NCBI GenBank assembly: GCA_026169045.1
Contig: JAPFDH010000117.1
Coordinates: forward strand, 1-52,263
DNA from: Lachnospiraceae bacterium
GTDB taxonomy: Bacteria > Bacillota > Clostridia > Lachnospirales > Lachnospiraceae
DNA: 52,263 nt
Direction of reading: 5' to 3'
Shown here: positions 43,125 through 51,343 of the stretch, one piece after another
Layout of the letters: every line of letters starts with the position of its first letter
Numbering within the stretch: position 1 is the stretch's first letter
Made by a program: the position numbers and the translations under genes
The notes under the pieces: generated by a model
The model's database searches: none
Seen by the model: the letters and a program-made list of their open reading frames with translations, nothing else
What the model was told of the DNA's origin: nothing

Positions 43125-43259
43125 CCTTAACCCGCTGTCTGAGCGCACAGATTACATCGTTTACATTTTCACAGAATATTTTAAAAAAGTTTTACTTTTT
43201 TCTAAAAATTATTAAAAAATTTCCAAAAAAACTTTTTTTAATTTTTTTCAAAAAAACAC

Positions 43260-43288
43260 TTGCATTTTTTTTGAAGCTATTATATAAT
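43260..43288 (+). promoter_or_regulatory. tRNA-Gln promoter with upstream A/T tracts
   Basis: TTGCAT (43260-43265) and TATAAT (43283-43288) are 17 bases apart, 42 bases before the tRNA. Upstream (about 43170-43260) are repeated runs of A and T, as in UP elements of stable RNA promoters. No gene is seen in 43033-43330 apart from this and the thioesterase promoter. Confidence 0.75.
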
Positions 43289-43330
43289 ACATATCGTTGT
43301 GAGAAACAAACAAAAAACAACACAAAATAA

Positions 43331-43402
43331 AGCGCTATCGCCAAACGGTAAGGCACTGGACTCTGACTCCAGCATTTCTAGGTTCGAATCCTAGTAGCGC
43401 TG
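43331..43402 (+). tRNA. tRNA-Gln (anticodon CTG)
   Basis: 72 bases with a full cloverleaf. The acceptor stem is AGCGCTA/TAGCGCT with discriminator G. The D arm is GCC/GGC, and the anticodon stem CTGGA/TCCAG has loop CTCTGAC giving anticodon CUG. The T arm CTAGG/CCTAG has TTCGAAT in the loop. CCA is not encoded. The CUG anticodon reads CAG codons, so a separate UUG tRNA is expected elsewhere. Confidence 0.95.
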
Positions 43403-43407
43403 CTTCC

Positions 43408-43429
43408 AAGCCTCTTCGGAGGCTTTTTT
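43408..43429 (+). terminator. Terminator of tRNA-Gln
   Basis: AAGCCTC-TTCG-GAGGCTT (43408-43425) followed by TTTT: a stable UUCG-tetraloop terminator six bases after the tRNA. Confidence 0.92.
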
Positions 43430-43478
43430 GTTTTATGTAGAATTTCACCATATCATTTGCAGACATACTGATACACAC

Positions 43479-43512
43479 AAAAAGCGGGACGAAACTTTTC
43501 ACCCCGCTTTTT
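43479..43512. terminator. Terminator of the GNAT-GH2 / MBL / DUF1275 operon
   Basis: AAAAAGCGGG (43479-43488) pairs with CCCGCTTTTT (43503-43512). The A and T runs at both ends make it usable in either direction; it most likely ends the minus-strand operon. Confidence 0.8.
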
Positions 43513-43531
43513 ATTTACGCATAGACAACGA

Positions 43532-43599
43532 GCCGTGCACGGATGCTTGCATACGGCAACGGTCCGCAAACGTGAGAAACTAGCAAAGCGTGTTTCTCA
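43532..43599. repeat. Two inverted repeats after the DUF1275 gene
   Basis: GCCGT...ATGC-TT-GCAT-ACGGC (43532-43557) includes the palindrome CCGTGCACGG, and TGAGAAAC (43573-43580) pairs with GTTTCTCA (43592-43599). They lie between the stop codon and the terminator and are more GC-rich than their surroundings. They look like a small dispersed-repeat unit or an mRNA 3' structure; only one copy is present in the window. Confidence 0.45.
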
Positions 43600-43602
43600 T
43601 CG

Positions 43603-44280
43603 CTATTTCATCTCCTGTCTGGTTCCATAAAACATAAGCATAAAAGTCACAAATAAAATGATACAGCAAAATAGTACCGCCTTCTCCGCAAAAACATGAG
43701 TCAGCGCTGCTCCTACAACGGCTCCCATCATAAAAGAACCTACAATCGTCAAATAATGCTGTCCTTTTTTCTTAGCCTCTTTATCCCCTCCTGCGATCCA
43801 ATGATAAAGGTTTTCTGATGCACTTCGCAAATTGCCAGTACACATGGTGGTGGCAAATGCATTCCCTCTGACTTTACGAAAACTCTCTACCTGCATGGAA
43901 CATACAAATGCAATTACTGTTGTGACAATCACATCTAAATTTCCTTCGGGAATAAATGCAGTTACCGCTAAACAAAAAATCTCAAATAGAATAATTATTT
44001 GTCTCCAATGCAGTTTCTCATAAAGACGAAAAATCTGCTTCACCCATTCGGCTAAAAATATCCCCACAATAAACGCAATGACCGGGATCAGATATAATAT
44101 CATATCTGCGCCATTTCCATCTGCTGCTGACAGGGCAAACATAACCAGATTTCCGGTCTGACAATTGGCAAATACTCCTCCTCGGCAGAAAAATGTGTAA
44201 GCCTCCAAAAACCCTCCAACTATAGCTAAAAGAACCCCAAGTCTTAGAGATTCTGACATTTGCCTGGTTTTTGCTTTCAT
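43603..44280 (-). CDS. YoaK/DUF1275 family membrane protein
   Basis: 225 residues with about six to seven predicted membrane helices (for example LGVLLAIVGGFLEAYTFF and ILYLIPVIAFIVGIFLAEWV). The GG-Y-F and N-QTGNLV (CQTGNLVMFAL) motifs typical of the DUF1275 family are present, as is a CTGNLRSA copy in the second half, which shows an internal duplication. The function of the family is not known. GGCGGAG precedes the ATG. It is 17 bases after the MBL gene and is the last gene of that operon. Confidence 0.85.
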   Translation of the reverse strand: MKAKTRQMSESLRLGVLLAIVGGFLEAYTFFCRGGVFANCQTGNLVMFALSAADGNGADMILYLIPVIAFIVGIFLAEWVKQIFRLYEKLHWRQIIILFEIFCLAVTAFIPEGNLDVIVTTVIAFVCSMQVESFRKVRGNAFATTMCTGNLRSASENLYHWIAGGDKEAKKKGQHYLTIVGSFMMGAVVGAALTHVFAEKAVLFCCIILFVTFMLMFYGTRQEMK

Positions 44281-44297
44281 TTTTTTCTCCGCCCTTT

Positions 44298-45134
44298 CTA
44301 ATTCTTTCTTCTATCATTATCAAATATGTTATCACCGTCACACCAAAAATCCATACCCGGATATTCTTCCTCCAGACGATAGCAAACTCCATCCCGAATT
44401 CCTTGGGTATCTCGGATTCCTGTCAGGGTACCATCCAAAATTTTTCCGGTCAATCCAATCAGTTTTTTTATCTGATCTTTTGTTTTCAAAGCTTCTCCGT
44501 GACAGCGTACCACATAATCATATCCATCTAAGTTCCATAATTTTTTCATACTTCTATGATAAGTTTCCACCGTACTTCCATAAAACTGGTTCTTTTTATG
44601 TACAATCGTTCCATCATTGGCCATATCACCAGTAAAAAGGAGATGTTCCTTTCGATCTAAAAAACATAGGGATCCCACCGTATGCCCCGGTGTTTCAATT
44701 ACCTCCAAATTGCGCCCTCCAAGAGTAACAACCATTCCCTCCCGTATTCCGATGCGTGCATAGGGCCGATCCGGAATCAAAGATTCCTGTGCCTCCGTAA
44801 GATATTCCGGACAAAATCTTCCGATTCGTGTGTCCACATACCACTTTCGCATCGCATATGTACACATGGCTTCTGACGCTTCAAAATCGTTGGGTGACAG
44901 ATAAACCACCGGAAACTGACTATTTCCCCCGGCATGATCCAGATGTCCATGGGTATTTAATACATATAATGGTTTTTCTGTAATCTCCCTCACTTCACTC
45001 CGAAGATCTCCCATGCCGTCTCCCGTATCCAGCAATGCCGCATATTCATTTCCAACTACCAAAAAAGCCTGTACGACACCATATTCTTTTAAACACCATG
45101 TATTTGGAGCAATTTCTTGTACTTTATGCTTCAT
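44298..45134 (-). CDS. MBL-fold metallo-hydrolase
   Basis: 278-residue metallo-beta-lactamase fold hydrolase. The metal site NTHGHLDHAGG gives His62, His64, Asp66 and His67. Further ligands are in ETPGHTVGSLCFL and in LFTGDMANDG, and a late RCHGE His is also conserved. No signal peptide is present. The subgroup resembles general hydrolases of the glyoxalase II type; the substrate cannot be told. It starts 29 bases after the GNAT-GH2 gene and precedes DUF1275 by 17 bases. Confidence 0.87.
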   Translation of the reverse strand: MKHKVQEIAPNTWCLKEYGVVQAFLVVGNEYAALLDTGDGMGDLRSEVREITEKPLYVLNTHGHLDHAGGNSQFPVVYLSPNDFEASEAMCTYAMRKWYVDTRIGRFCPEYLTEAQESLIPDRPYARIGIREGMVVTLGGRNLEVIETPGHTVGSLCFLDRKEHLLFTGDMANDGTIVHKKNQFYGSTVETYHRSMKKLWNLDGYDYVVRCHGEALKTKDQIKKLIGLTGKILDGTLTGIRDTQGIRDGVCYRLEEEYPGMDFWCDGDNIFDNDRRKN

Positions 45135-45163
45135 AATATACCACCCTTCCTTTCAATCTTCTA

Positions 45164-48100
45164 TTAATTATCAATTTCCTTCGTAGCACTTGTTTCATTG
45201 TTCTCTCCCTTCAAGCCTTCTGTTTTTTGTTCTTCCAGTTTTTCTTCTGTTATAAAATTCAAAACTGCTATGGAGAGAACAGGATCTTTATACTCTTGTC
45301 TTTTTTTATACCATCCATCCTTTCCTTCTTCCCATATCGATATTTCGTTTTCGGAAAATCCGTCTATTACTGTTAATCGGATTTCTTCTGTATAAACCGT
45401 CCTTCCAAATAAAATTTTCTTTGGAAAAAACGAAGAAGGCAATGTTCCCGACAAAATTTCTTTCCATTGATTTCCACTCCGATATTCCACTCGATATGTT
45501 CGAATATCTCCCTCATGCTCCCTGTGATTCTGTCGGGGCACATACAACAATCCCCTTATTTTTGCCGGTTTTTTCATGGATAAACGAATGTGATATGGAT
45601 GTCCTCCCTCCAATCGGATAAAGGTATCCGCTGACCCGTCCAGTATAGCAGAAAGATCTTCCTTTGGATTTTCTTCCCATACAGCAGTAACCTGTAGCTG
45701 TTTCATTACATAATTAGGAGAAAATACAGATGTCAATTCTTCCTCTGTAACTGAGGTAGATGGCTCAAATTCATCGGATGTAACATAATTCCACAAACTG
45801 TGAAATAACGCCAACGCCTCCGGTCTTCGCTCCAATTCATGTTCCAAATCTGCCGTCACTACGAGAAGTTTTCCTTTTCCCACACAACAGGAAAAAATCA
45901 TTCCCAATTTATAGTTACGATTCCATTCATCAATGGGCTGTACTATCATCTCCACATTATCCGGAAGCGCTTTCATCTGAAAACCTCTGGCGCCTTCAAA
46001 TAAACTTTCCCACTGCCATCCGCCACAATTATCTGTTGGAAAAGAACGAAGCGCAGGGTGACCGCTTTGGCAGATCATTCCCATTCCTCTCCCCCAGGTA
46101 GGTCCCATTTGAGCGTTCCAAAAAACCGGCCGAAAACGAAGAGGCGGACAATCATAGGAAAGAGAAGCCGGATCCGGTGAAAACAATACCTTTTTTCCGA
46201 GCTGAAGACATTCCAATGCCTCATCCCAAGAACGGGTATAAACAGAATTTTCCTCCTGTTTTCCCTCATGTTTCTTCCTATTTAATAAAGATTCAATCGC
46301 TTCCTTTTTCACCTCGTGATAAAGATAAATATCCCAGGCATTTTCTATTCCTAAATTTCCAATTCCAATCTTGATGGTATATTTCATGGGAGCCTGTTTT
46401 TCATAAAGAGGAATCCGTATCGTCCCCACTCCAATATTTTTACCTAAAGGAATATCCATAACAGAAACCGTACCTTTTTCCACTTCGTTCCCGAATTGAT
46501 CCAGCATTTTCCACCATATTTTTTGCTTTTTCAACTCTTCCCGTCCAAAATGGCAAATTTCCACCGGAATATTCATTTCTTCCTTGTTTGTATACGTCCT
46601 CTTATTCAAACGCGCCAAAACTACTGTCTCATTACAAAATGTTTTCCACTCTTCTTTTTTCACATAACCTTTTTCTTCCCAAAAAGAATCCAGTATTCCC
46701 ACCAGAGCCGTTCCCTGTCCCAGATAGTCATGAAGATCCAAAAGTTCAAACCCATAGATATGCGGAGTCCGGAAATTAGCTTCCAAATCTTCTTTGTACA
46801 TGGCTACCTGCTGACGGCCCGAGTAATATACAAATTCTTTATTCTGTTTAAGAACCCGATTTGCTCTGGCGCTCTCCTTAAATACCTTAAAATTTCCGGG
46901 ACGCATATACCCGGTAAATTTCTCAATGACAGAATAATCCGGATAGGAACACCATTGTCCCAGTTCGTGACAAATAACAGGATATCGAATTCCTTCCAAG
47001 GAAATCCTATAATCCTTTCCTTTCCATCCTTGATGATTACGAATGGTTCCTCCCGGTTCCAATCCATAACCGGAACGGTGAAAATATACATAATCCGTAC
47101 CGTCTATTTTAGCAGGTACTACAGGATATGGCCAGCCGGACTGAATGGTATACAATCGCCTGTCATCATACTCCTTCATTGTCTCAACCCATTTTTGTAA
47201 TGGTTCCATCCATTCACCCCCTGGTTCATTACTGGGAGATAACATGACAAAGGATGGATGATTGCCGAAACAATCTATAATTCTTTTTGCCTCTTCCATA
47301 AGGACATCATTCATGGGAATATTGTTTCGAAACACATTCCACATTCCACATTCTACCTGCAAATATACGCCTGCCTCATCCGCCGCCTCAAATGCTGCCG
47401 CAGGAGGACAGTAGGAGTGGAAACGAATGAAATTTAATCCCCAATCCTTAATTGTAATCATGATCTTTTCCCACCACTCCTTACTGCAGGATGGATATCC
47501 TGTCAGAGGATAATCTCCAGCAAAATGTGTTCCGCGAAAATAGGTAGGACGCTGATTGACAAAGAACATTCCATCCTTCGTATTTATATGACAGAATCCA
47601 AATGTCACTGCTTTCTTTTGGAGCCCCCACATACTTGATATTTCCACCAAGACTTTTTCCAAGTGAGGAGAAAACTCATCCCACCTCTGCGTATCCCCAG
47701 GATACGTAAGCACCAATTTCACTTGATTATTTCCCGCCTGAAAATCAAAATTCTTTTTTTCCGTTCCCTGCCCCATATTTTCATGAGAAATCTCCGTTCC
47801 TGCAAAAGCATGTATTTCAGCCTGACAAGAAACGTCACTGTGATTGCAAACCAAAAGATCCAGAATGGCAGTGCGATTCTCTGTCACAGGATTCACCTTT
47901 ATCTTCACAATTTCAATCATAGGAGCAAATTGAATTTCCACTTTTCCCACCATGCCATTCCATGTGGCAGCCAATGCATCTGACACACCATGTCCATCCG
48001 GCCGATAGGGAAGTTGCCATCCATTGTCCACACAAATTACCAAATCGTGTTTTCCTGCCTTCAATCTTCCGATTTCAAAAGAATGTGGTGTGCAGAGAGA

Positions 48101-48961
48101 TTCTTCTTCTCCTACTTTTTTCCCATCAATCCATACACTCGTTTTCCACTTGGTACATTCCAGATACAAACGGGTCCACATCGTTTCCTGTTTTTCTGAA
48201 ACCATAAACCAAGTCTGATACCAGGCTTTTCCGGTATAATATCTTGGCGGCTGACTGAGAAAAGGAACATTTGTCTCCTCTTCCTGTGCATATTGATATT
48301 CCTCTCTTTGATACCAGAGATGATCATATAAACTCTGAACCCAATCTGTTTCTTTTGTAATACTGTCTCCATATCCCTGTTCCTGGAGAATACCCGGAAT
48401 CGAAATATCATCTTGATACATCTTTTTCTCCCAATGGTTGACTTCTCCAATATTGTCCTCATCCATCGCCAGTTTCCATACACCGCTTAAATCTATTTTA
48501 TCTGCGTTGTCCGCCGTTTTCTCCATGACATAATTTGTCAAAAAAATTCCGCCCCGCTCCACCTGCTGCTCTTTTTTTATCCGATATCCTCTTTTTTCAA
48601 AAAAAGGACGGGCAGTAATGGAAGCATGTGTCGTAAATGACTTTCCACTATGGTTTTTCTCTAACTCATCACAAAGTGCTTTTCCCACTCCCTTGCTTTG
48701 ATAATCCTTATGAACATATAAACGATCCAAATAACCGGTTTCATCCATATCGGCAAACCCGATTATCTTTCCATCCTCTTCCGCAATCCTTGTATCATGC
48801 TCTAAAAAGGAAGCTTTCCATCTTTCTTCATCCACAATGCCTGGTGCCCATACATCCAACTGTTCTTTTGTATAATCCTTTGCATTTACTGTATGTACTG
48901 TATCATAAAACAAACCAGCCATTTCTCGTTCATCTTTCACTTTGTACTTTCTAAGTATCAT
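45164..48961 (-). CDS. Fusion of a GNAT acetyltransferase and a GH2 glycosidase
   Basis: The start at 48961 has GAGGAG 9 bases upstream; the ORF extends to 49036 but that part contains a hairpin. The 1265 residues begin with a complete GNAT domain (1-148), with the acetyl-CoA loop QSKGVGKAL (88-96) and THASITARPFFEKRGYR. After only a few residues a GH2 enzyme begins (about 155). It has a jelly-roll sugar-binding domain (155-345), an immunoglobulin-like domain (about 350-455) and a TIM barrel (about 460-780), with acid/base Glu579 (SPSNEPGG) and nucleophile Glu666 (VICHELGQW). The rest (about 800-1250) has beta-rich modules including a discoidin-like segment. No stop or ribosome binding site separates the two parts. 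No signal peptide is present. The glycan substrate is unknown; beta-galactoside or beta-glucuronide is possible. Confidence 0.85.
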   Translation of the reverse strand: MILRKYKVKDEREMAGLFYDTVHTVNAKDYTKEQLDVWAPGIVDEERWKASFLEHDTRIAEEDGKIIGFADMDETGYLDRLYVHKDYQSKGVGKALCDELEKNHSGKSFTTHASITARPFFEKRGYRIKKEQQVERGGIFLTNYVMEKTADNADKIDLSGVWKLAMDEDNIGEVNHWEKKMYQDDISIPGILQEQGYGDSITKETDWVQSLYDHLWYQREEYQYAQEEETNVPFLSQPPRYYTGKAWYQTWFMVSEKQETMWTRLYLECTKWKTSVWIDGKKVGEEESLCTPHSFEIGRLKAGKHDLVICVDNGWQLPYRPDGHGVSDALAATWNGMVGKVEIQFAPMIEIVKIKVNPVTENRTAILDLLVCNHSDVSCQAEIHAFAGTEISHENMGQGTEKKNFDFQAGNNQVKLVLTYPGDTQRWDEFSPHLEKVLVEISSMWGLQKKAVTFGFCHINTKDGMFFVNQRPTYFRGTHFAGDYPLTGYPSCSKEWWEKIMITIKDWGLNFIRFHSYCPPAAAFEAADEAGVYLQVECGMWNVFRNNIPMNDVLMEEAKRIIDCFGNHPSFVMLSPSNEPGGEWMEPLQKWVETMKEYDDRRLYTIQSGWPYPVVPAKIDGTDYVYFHRSGYGLEPGGTIRNHQGWKGKDYRISLEGIRYPVICHELGQWCSYPDYSVIEKFTGYMRPGNFKVFKESARANRVLKQNKEFVYYSGRQQVAMYKEDLEANFRTPHIYGFELLDLHDYLGQGTALVGILDSFWEEKGYVKKEEWKTFCNETVVLARLNKRTYTNKEEMNIPVEICHFGREELKKQKIWWKMLDQFGNEVEKGTVSVMDIPLGKNIGVGTIRIPLYEKQAPMKYTIKIGIGNLGIENAWDIYLYHEVKKEAIESLLNRKKHEGKQEENSVYTRSWDEALECLQLGKKVLFSPDPASLSYDCPPLRFRPVFWNAQMGPTWGRGMGMICQSGHPALRSFPTDNCGGWQWESLFEGARGFQMKALPDNVEMIVQPIDEWNRNYKLGMIFSCCVGKGKLLVVTADLEHELERRPEALALFHSLWNYVTSDEFEPSTSVTEEELTSVFSPNYVMKQLQVTAVWEENPKEDLSAILDGSADTFIRLEGGHPYHIRLSMKKPAKIRGLLYVPRQNHREHEGDIRTYRVEYRSGNQWKEILSGTLPSSFFPKKILFGRTVYTEEIRLTVIDGFSENEISIWEEGKDGWYKKRQEYKDPVLSIAVLNFITEEKLEEQKTEGLKGENNETSATKEIDN

Positions 48962-48992
48962 GTCGCTTATCTCCTCGCCGTACGATAAAAGA

Positions 48993-49012
48993 AGAGGGGA
49001 TATCTCCCCTCT
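48993..49012 (-). promoter_or_regulatory. Leader hairpin of the GNAT-GH2 gene
   Basis: AGAGGGGA-TATC-TCCCCTCT is a perfect 8-base stem with a 4-base loop, about 30 bases before the start codon. On the minus strand TCTTTTATC follows, giving it a weak terminator look. A TTGACA box lies just upstream on the minus strand (about 49040-49045), so the hairpin would be near the start of the transcript. Confidence 0.5.
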
Positions 49013-49097
49013 CCCATAAACCATACTGTCTTCCATTTTCTGTCAACAGGTTTTCCCAGTATGTTCTGAGATCCCTTTTATTTTATCGCATTTTCCT

Positions 49098-49838
49098 TCA
49101 ATGATAAATACTTTCTTCACTCCATTCTAAAAAATCTCCGGTACTGGCATCCATCTCAAATTCATATTCCTTCTGATCATAGTAAACATCCCCTTCATAA
49201 AGCAGTTTCCCATCATCCCATTCCTGTTTGATCCGAACATTTTCTTCCGTTGCTCCCGGAACTTTGGCCAAAACCAATTGTGTCGCTTCTTCTATGCCGA
49301 TTCCCTCCTGCTGCTCCGTTGAAGATGCTGCCTGGGTAGCTCCCGGATAATAGTAATCATCGTCAATATCAAAATCAACACTTAGGATTTCCTTGGAATA
49401 CGCATCAATTTCATAATCATATTCCTTATTCTGTACATAAAATTCTACTTTGTATATTTCCGTCTTACCCTTATATTCCCGTCTGACATACACTCCACCC
49501 ACTTCATTTTCTGTAAACCCGGCATCCTCCAAAGCAATATCCTTTGCTCCATCCGGCGAAATACCTGTATCAGTAAGTGCCATAGTCGTTTCTTCCACCC
49601 CGTCTGCTTTCGTTTCTTCTCCATTCTCTACAGATTCTTTATGTGTTTCCTGTACATCGTCACTTGATGGTACTTTCATGGGTTCTGTCGCTTTTTCCTG
49701 TTCTGTTTCCATCACATGATTCCCGGAAGTCACGGTATTTTGTGCCACAGATCCACTCTCTTTTCCGCATCCGGCAAGCATTCCTCCTGCCAGTAAAACT
49801 GCTACCAATATCCCTGCAAACGTATCATATCTTTTCAT
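49098..49838 (-). CDS. PepSY-domain lipoprotein
   Basis: 246 residues. A lipoprotein signal peptide with lipobox LAGC (Cys24) is followed by an acidic, low-complexity linker (about 30-90) and two PepSY-like domains (about 93-150 and 170-246: SPDGAKDIALEDAGF and GIEEATQLVLAKVPG, each with a Y-E-D-A-type beta hairpin). PepSY proteins are thought to modulate proteases or signalling at the cell surface. It lies 128 bases after the histidine kinase gene; an 11-base tandem repeat in that gap suggests control by the adjacent response regulator. Confidence 0.87.
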   Translation of the reverse strand: MKRYDTFAGILVAVLLAGGMLAGCGKESGSVAQNTVTSGNHVMETEQEKATEPMKVPSSDDVQETHKESVENGEETKADGVEETTMALTDTGISPDGAKDIALEDAGFTENEVGGVYVRREYKGKTEIYKVEFYVQNKEYDYEIDAYSKEILSVDFDIDDDYYYPGATQAASSTEQQEGIGIEEATQLVLAKVPGATEENVRIKQEWDDGKLLYEGDVYYDQKEYEFEMDASTGDFLEWSEESIYH

Positions 49839-49914
49839 CCTATATTCTCCTTTCTTTCTCCATCTTCCTTCTCAAGTTTTTATAAATGAGACAGGAACTT
49901 TTTTCTTTATTGAA

Positions 49915-49952
49915 ATGATAGAACAAAAAGATTAAAGAAATATTAAAGAAAT
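49915..49952 (-). promoter_or_regulatory. Tandem 11-base repeat, candidate response-regulator site
   Basis: ATTAAAGAAAT occurs twice head to tail at 49931-49941 and 49942-49952 on the plus strand (TTTAAT boxes with 11-base spacing on the minus strand). A -10-like TATCAT lies 10 bases further on (49915-49920), so the repeats would overlap the -35 region of the PepSY gene. OmpR-family regulators bind such 11-base direct repeats. The link to the regulator encoded at 51344 is inference. Confidence 0.5.
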
Positions 49953-49966
49953 TAATTTTATGATCG

Positions 49967-51337
49967 TTATAATTCTTCATTTACAAAAAATTGAATGGTG
50001 AATGTTGTTCCTTTTCCCAATTGACTGGATACCGATATATTTCCTCCATGTACTTTTACAATCCACTTTACCATAGATAATCCCAATCCTGAACTTTCGG
50101 TACTACTCCTGGATGCATCTACCTGATAAAACCGATCCCAGATTTTCCCTAAAGCCTCTTCTGAAATACCTATCCCATCATCTCTTATCACCGCTGTGAT
50201 TTTGTCTGTTGTCTGTGAAAGGTGCACCCAGATATGACCATTTTCTTTTCCGTAAGAAATCGCATTATTCAACAGATTCATCCACATTCGGATGAGTAAT
50301 GTTTCATCCCCTTTTTTCATTATATTAGGCTGAATATCTTCATATACGGTAATCCCTTTTTCCATGGCCCTTTCTTTTGCTTCCTCAGTTGTAATCTCCA
50401 TTAATTCACTTAAATTTTGATTCTCCATTACCAATCGTTCTCTTCCCTGATCCGCTCTGGATAATATCAATAATTGAGAAATCATTTTCGAAAGAGCCTG
50501 TGTCTTTTTCTGAATAAGAAACACCTCTTCCCGTGTTTCCTCATCCAGATTCTTTTTTTCCAACAGTGCATCACACTGCATCAATATGACAGAGATCGGC
50601 GTTCGCAATTCATGAGAAACATCCGATGTAAACTGTTGCTCCCGTTTAATGCTTTCTTCCACATGTTCCAGCATTCCATCAAACGTTTTTGCCAACGTAT
50701 AAATTTCATCTTTTCCATCCCCCAAATGAATTCTTCTTGAGAAATCGGATTTCTGCCGGATATCCTGCACCGTATCCGTAATTTTCTTTACCGGGGCAAG
50801 GGTTTTCTTTGTCATTCCATACCCAAGCAAAGCTGCCAAAATTACAATTAACGGAAAAATTATGACAGCAAACCGCAATATGGACCGAAAATCCTGTTCG
50901 GCATCGGATATAGAAACAATACCCCGAATCAAAATCGTACCATATCCGTCCAAAGGATAACTCATATCCATAATATCATACCGCACAGATCCTGATACAA
51001 CTTCCCTCAAATTTCCATCTTCAAACTGTGTCGTCTGATCAAATCCGTACGGAATCTTTCCATATAAAAGATTTCCTCCTGTATCATACAAAGAAAGATA
51101 TACATTATCTTTTAATTCCAATAAATCAGAATCAAAGCGCAATTCTTCATTTTTATAAGTTACTTCCTGTGTTGCCTCCGATACACGTTGTCTTAATTTT
51201 CCTTGTACAGACGTTCTGATTTCCTGATTACTGACGGAAAAAAGTATTACCAAAGCCATAGAAACCACTGCCGTCATCAGTATGGTATATACAAGTGTTA
51301 ACTTCGCCTTCAAAGACAATATCCTGCCATATGTCAT
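49967..51337 (-). CDS. Sensor histidine kinase of the PepSY-linked two-component system
   Basis: 456-residue membrane kinase. Two membrane helices (about 13-35 and 154-175) flank an extracellular domain of some 115 residues. HAMP follows (about 176-228), then HisKA with His242 (FTSDVSHELRTPISV). The ATPase domain has N box NLLNNAISY, G1 RDDGIGIS and G2 SGLGLSMVK. It is the ArlS/CusS-like class that pairs with OmpR regulators. It starts 6 bases after the regulator gene. The signal sensed is unknown; the PepSY lipoprotein may modulate it. Confidence 0.93.
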   Translation of the reverse strand: MTYGRILSLKAKLTLVYTILMTAVVSMALVILFSVSNQEIRTSVQGKLRQRVSEATQEVTYKNEELRFDSDLLELKDNVYLSLYDTGGNLLYGKIPYGFDQTTQFEDGNLREVVSGSVRYDIMDMSYPLDGYGTILIRGIVSISDAEQDFRSILRFAVIIFPLIVILAALLGYGMTKKTLAPVKKITDTVQDIRQKSDFSRRIHLGDGKDEIYTLAKTFDGMLEHVEESIKREQQFTSDVSHELRTPISVILMQCDALLEKKNLDEETREEVFLIQKKTQALSKMISQLLILSRADQGRERLVMENQNLSELMEITTEEAKERAMEKGITVYEDIQPNIMKKGDETLLIRMWMNLLNNAISYGKENGHIWVHLSQTTDKITAVIRDDGIGISEEALGKIWDRFYQVDASRSSTESSGLGLSMVKWIVKVHGGNISVSSQLGKGTTFTIQFFVNEEL

Positions 51338-51343
51338 ATTCTT

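Noticed and set aside
43180-43270. Possible small RNA or CRISPR leader in the A/T-tract region
   Set aside because: No repeats with spacers and no stable RNA structure apart from the tRNA; explained better as upstream promoter DNA.
48500-48530. Separate start for the GH2 part at the ATG of VMEK near the end of the GNAT domain
   Set aside because: No ribosome binding site is near it, the codon lies within the conserved end of GNAT, and the frame is continuous.
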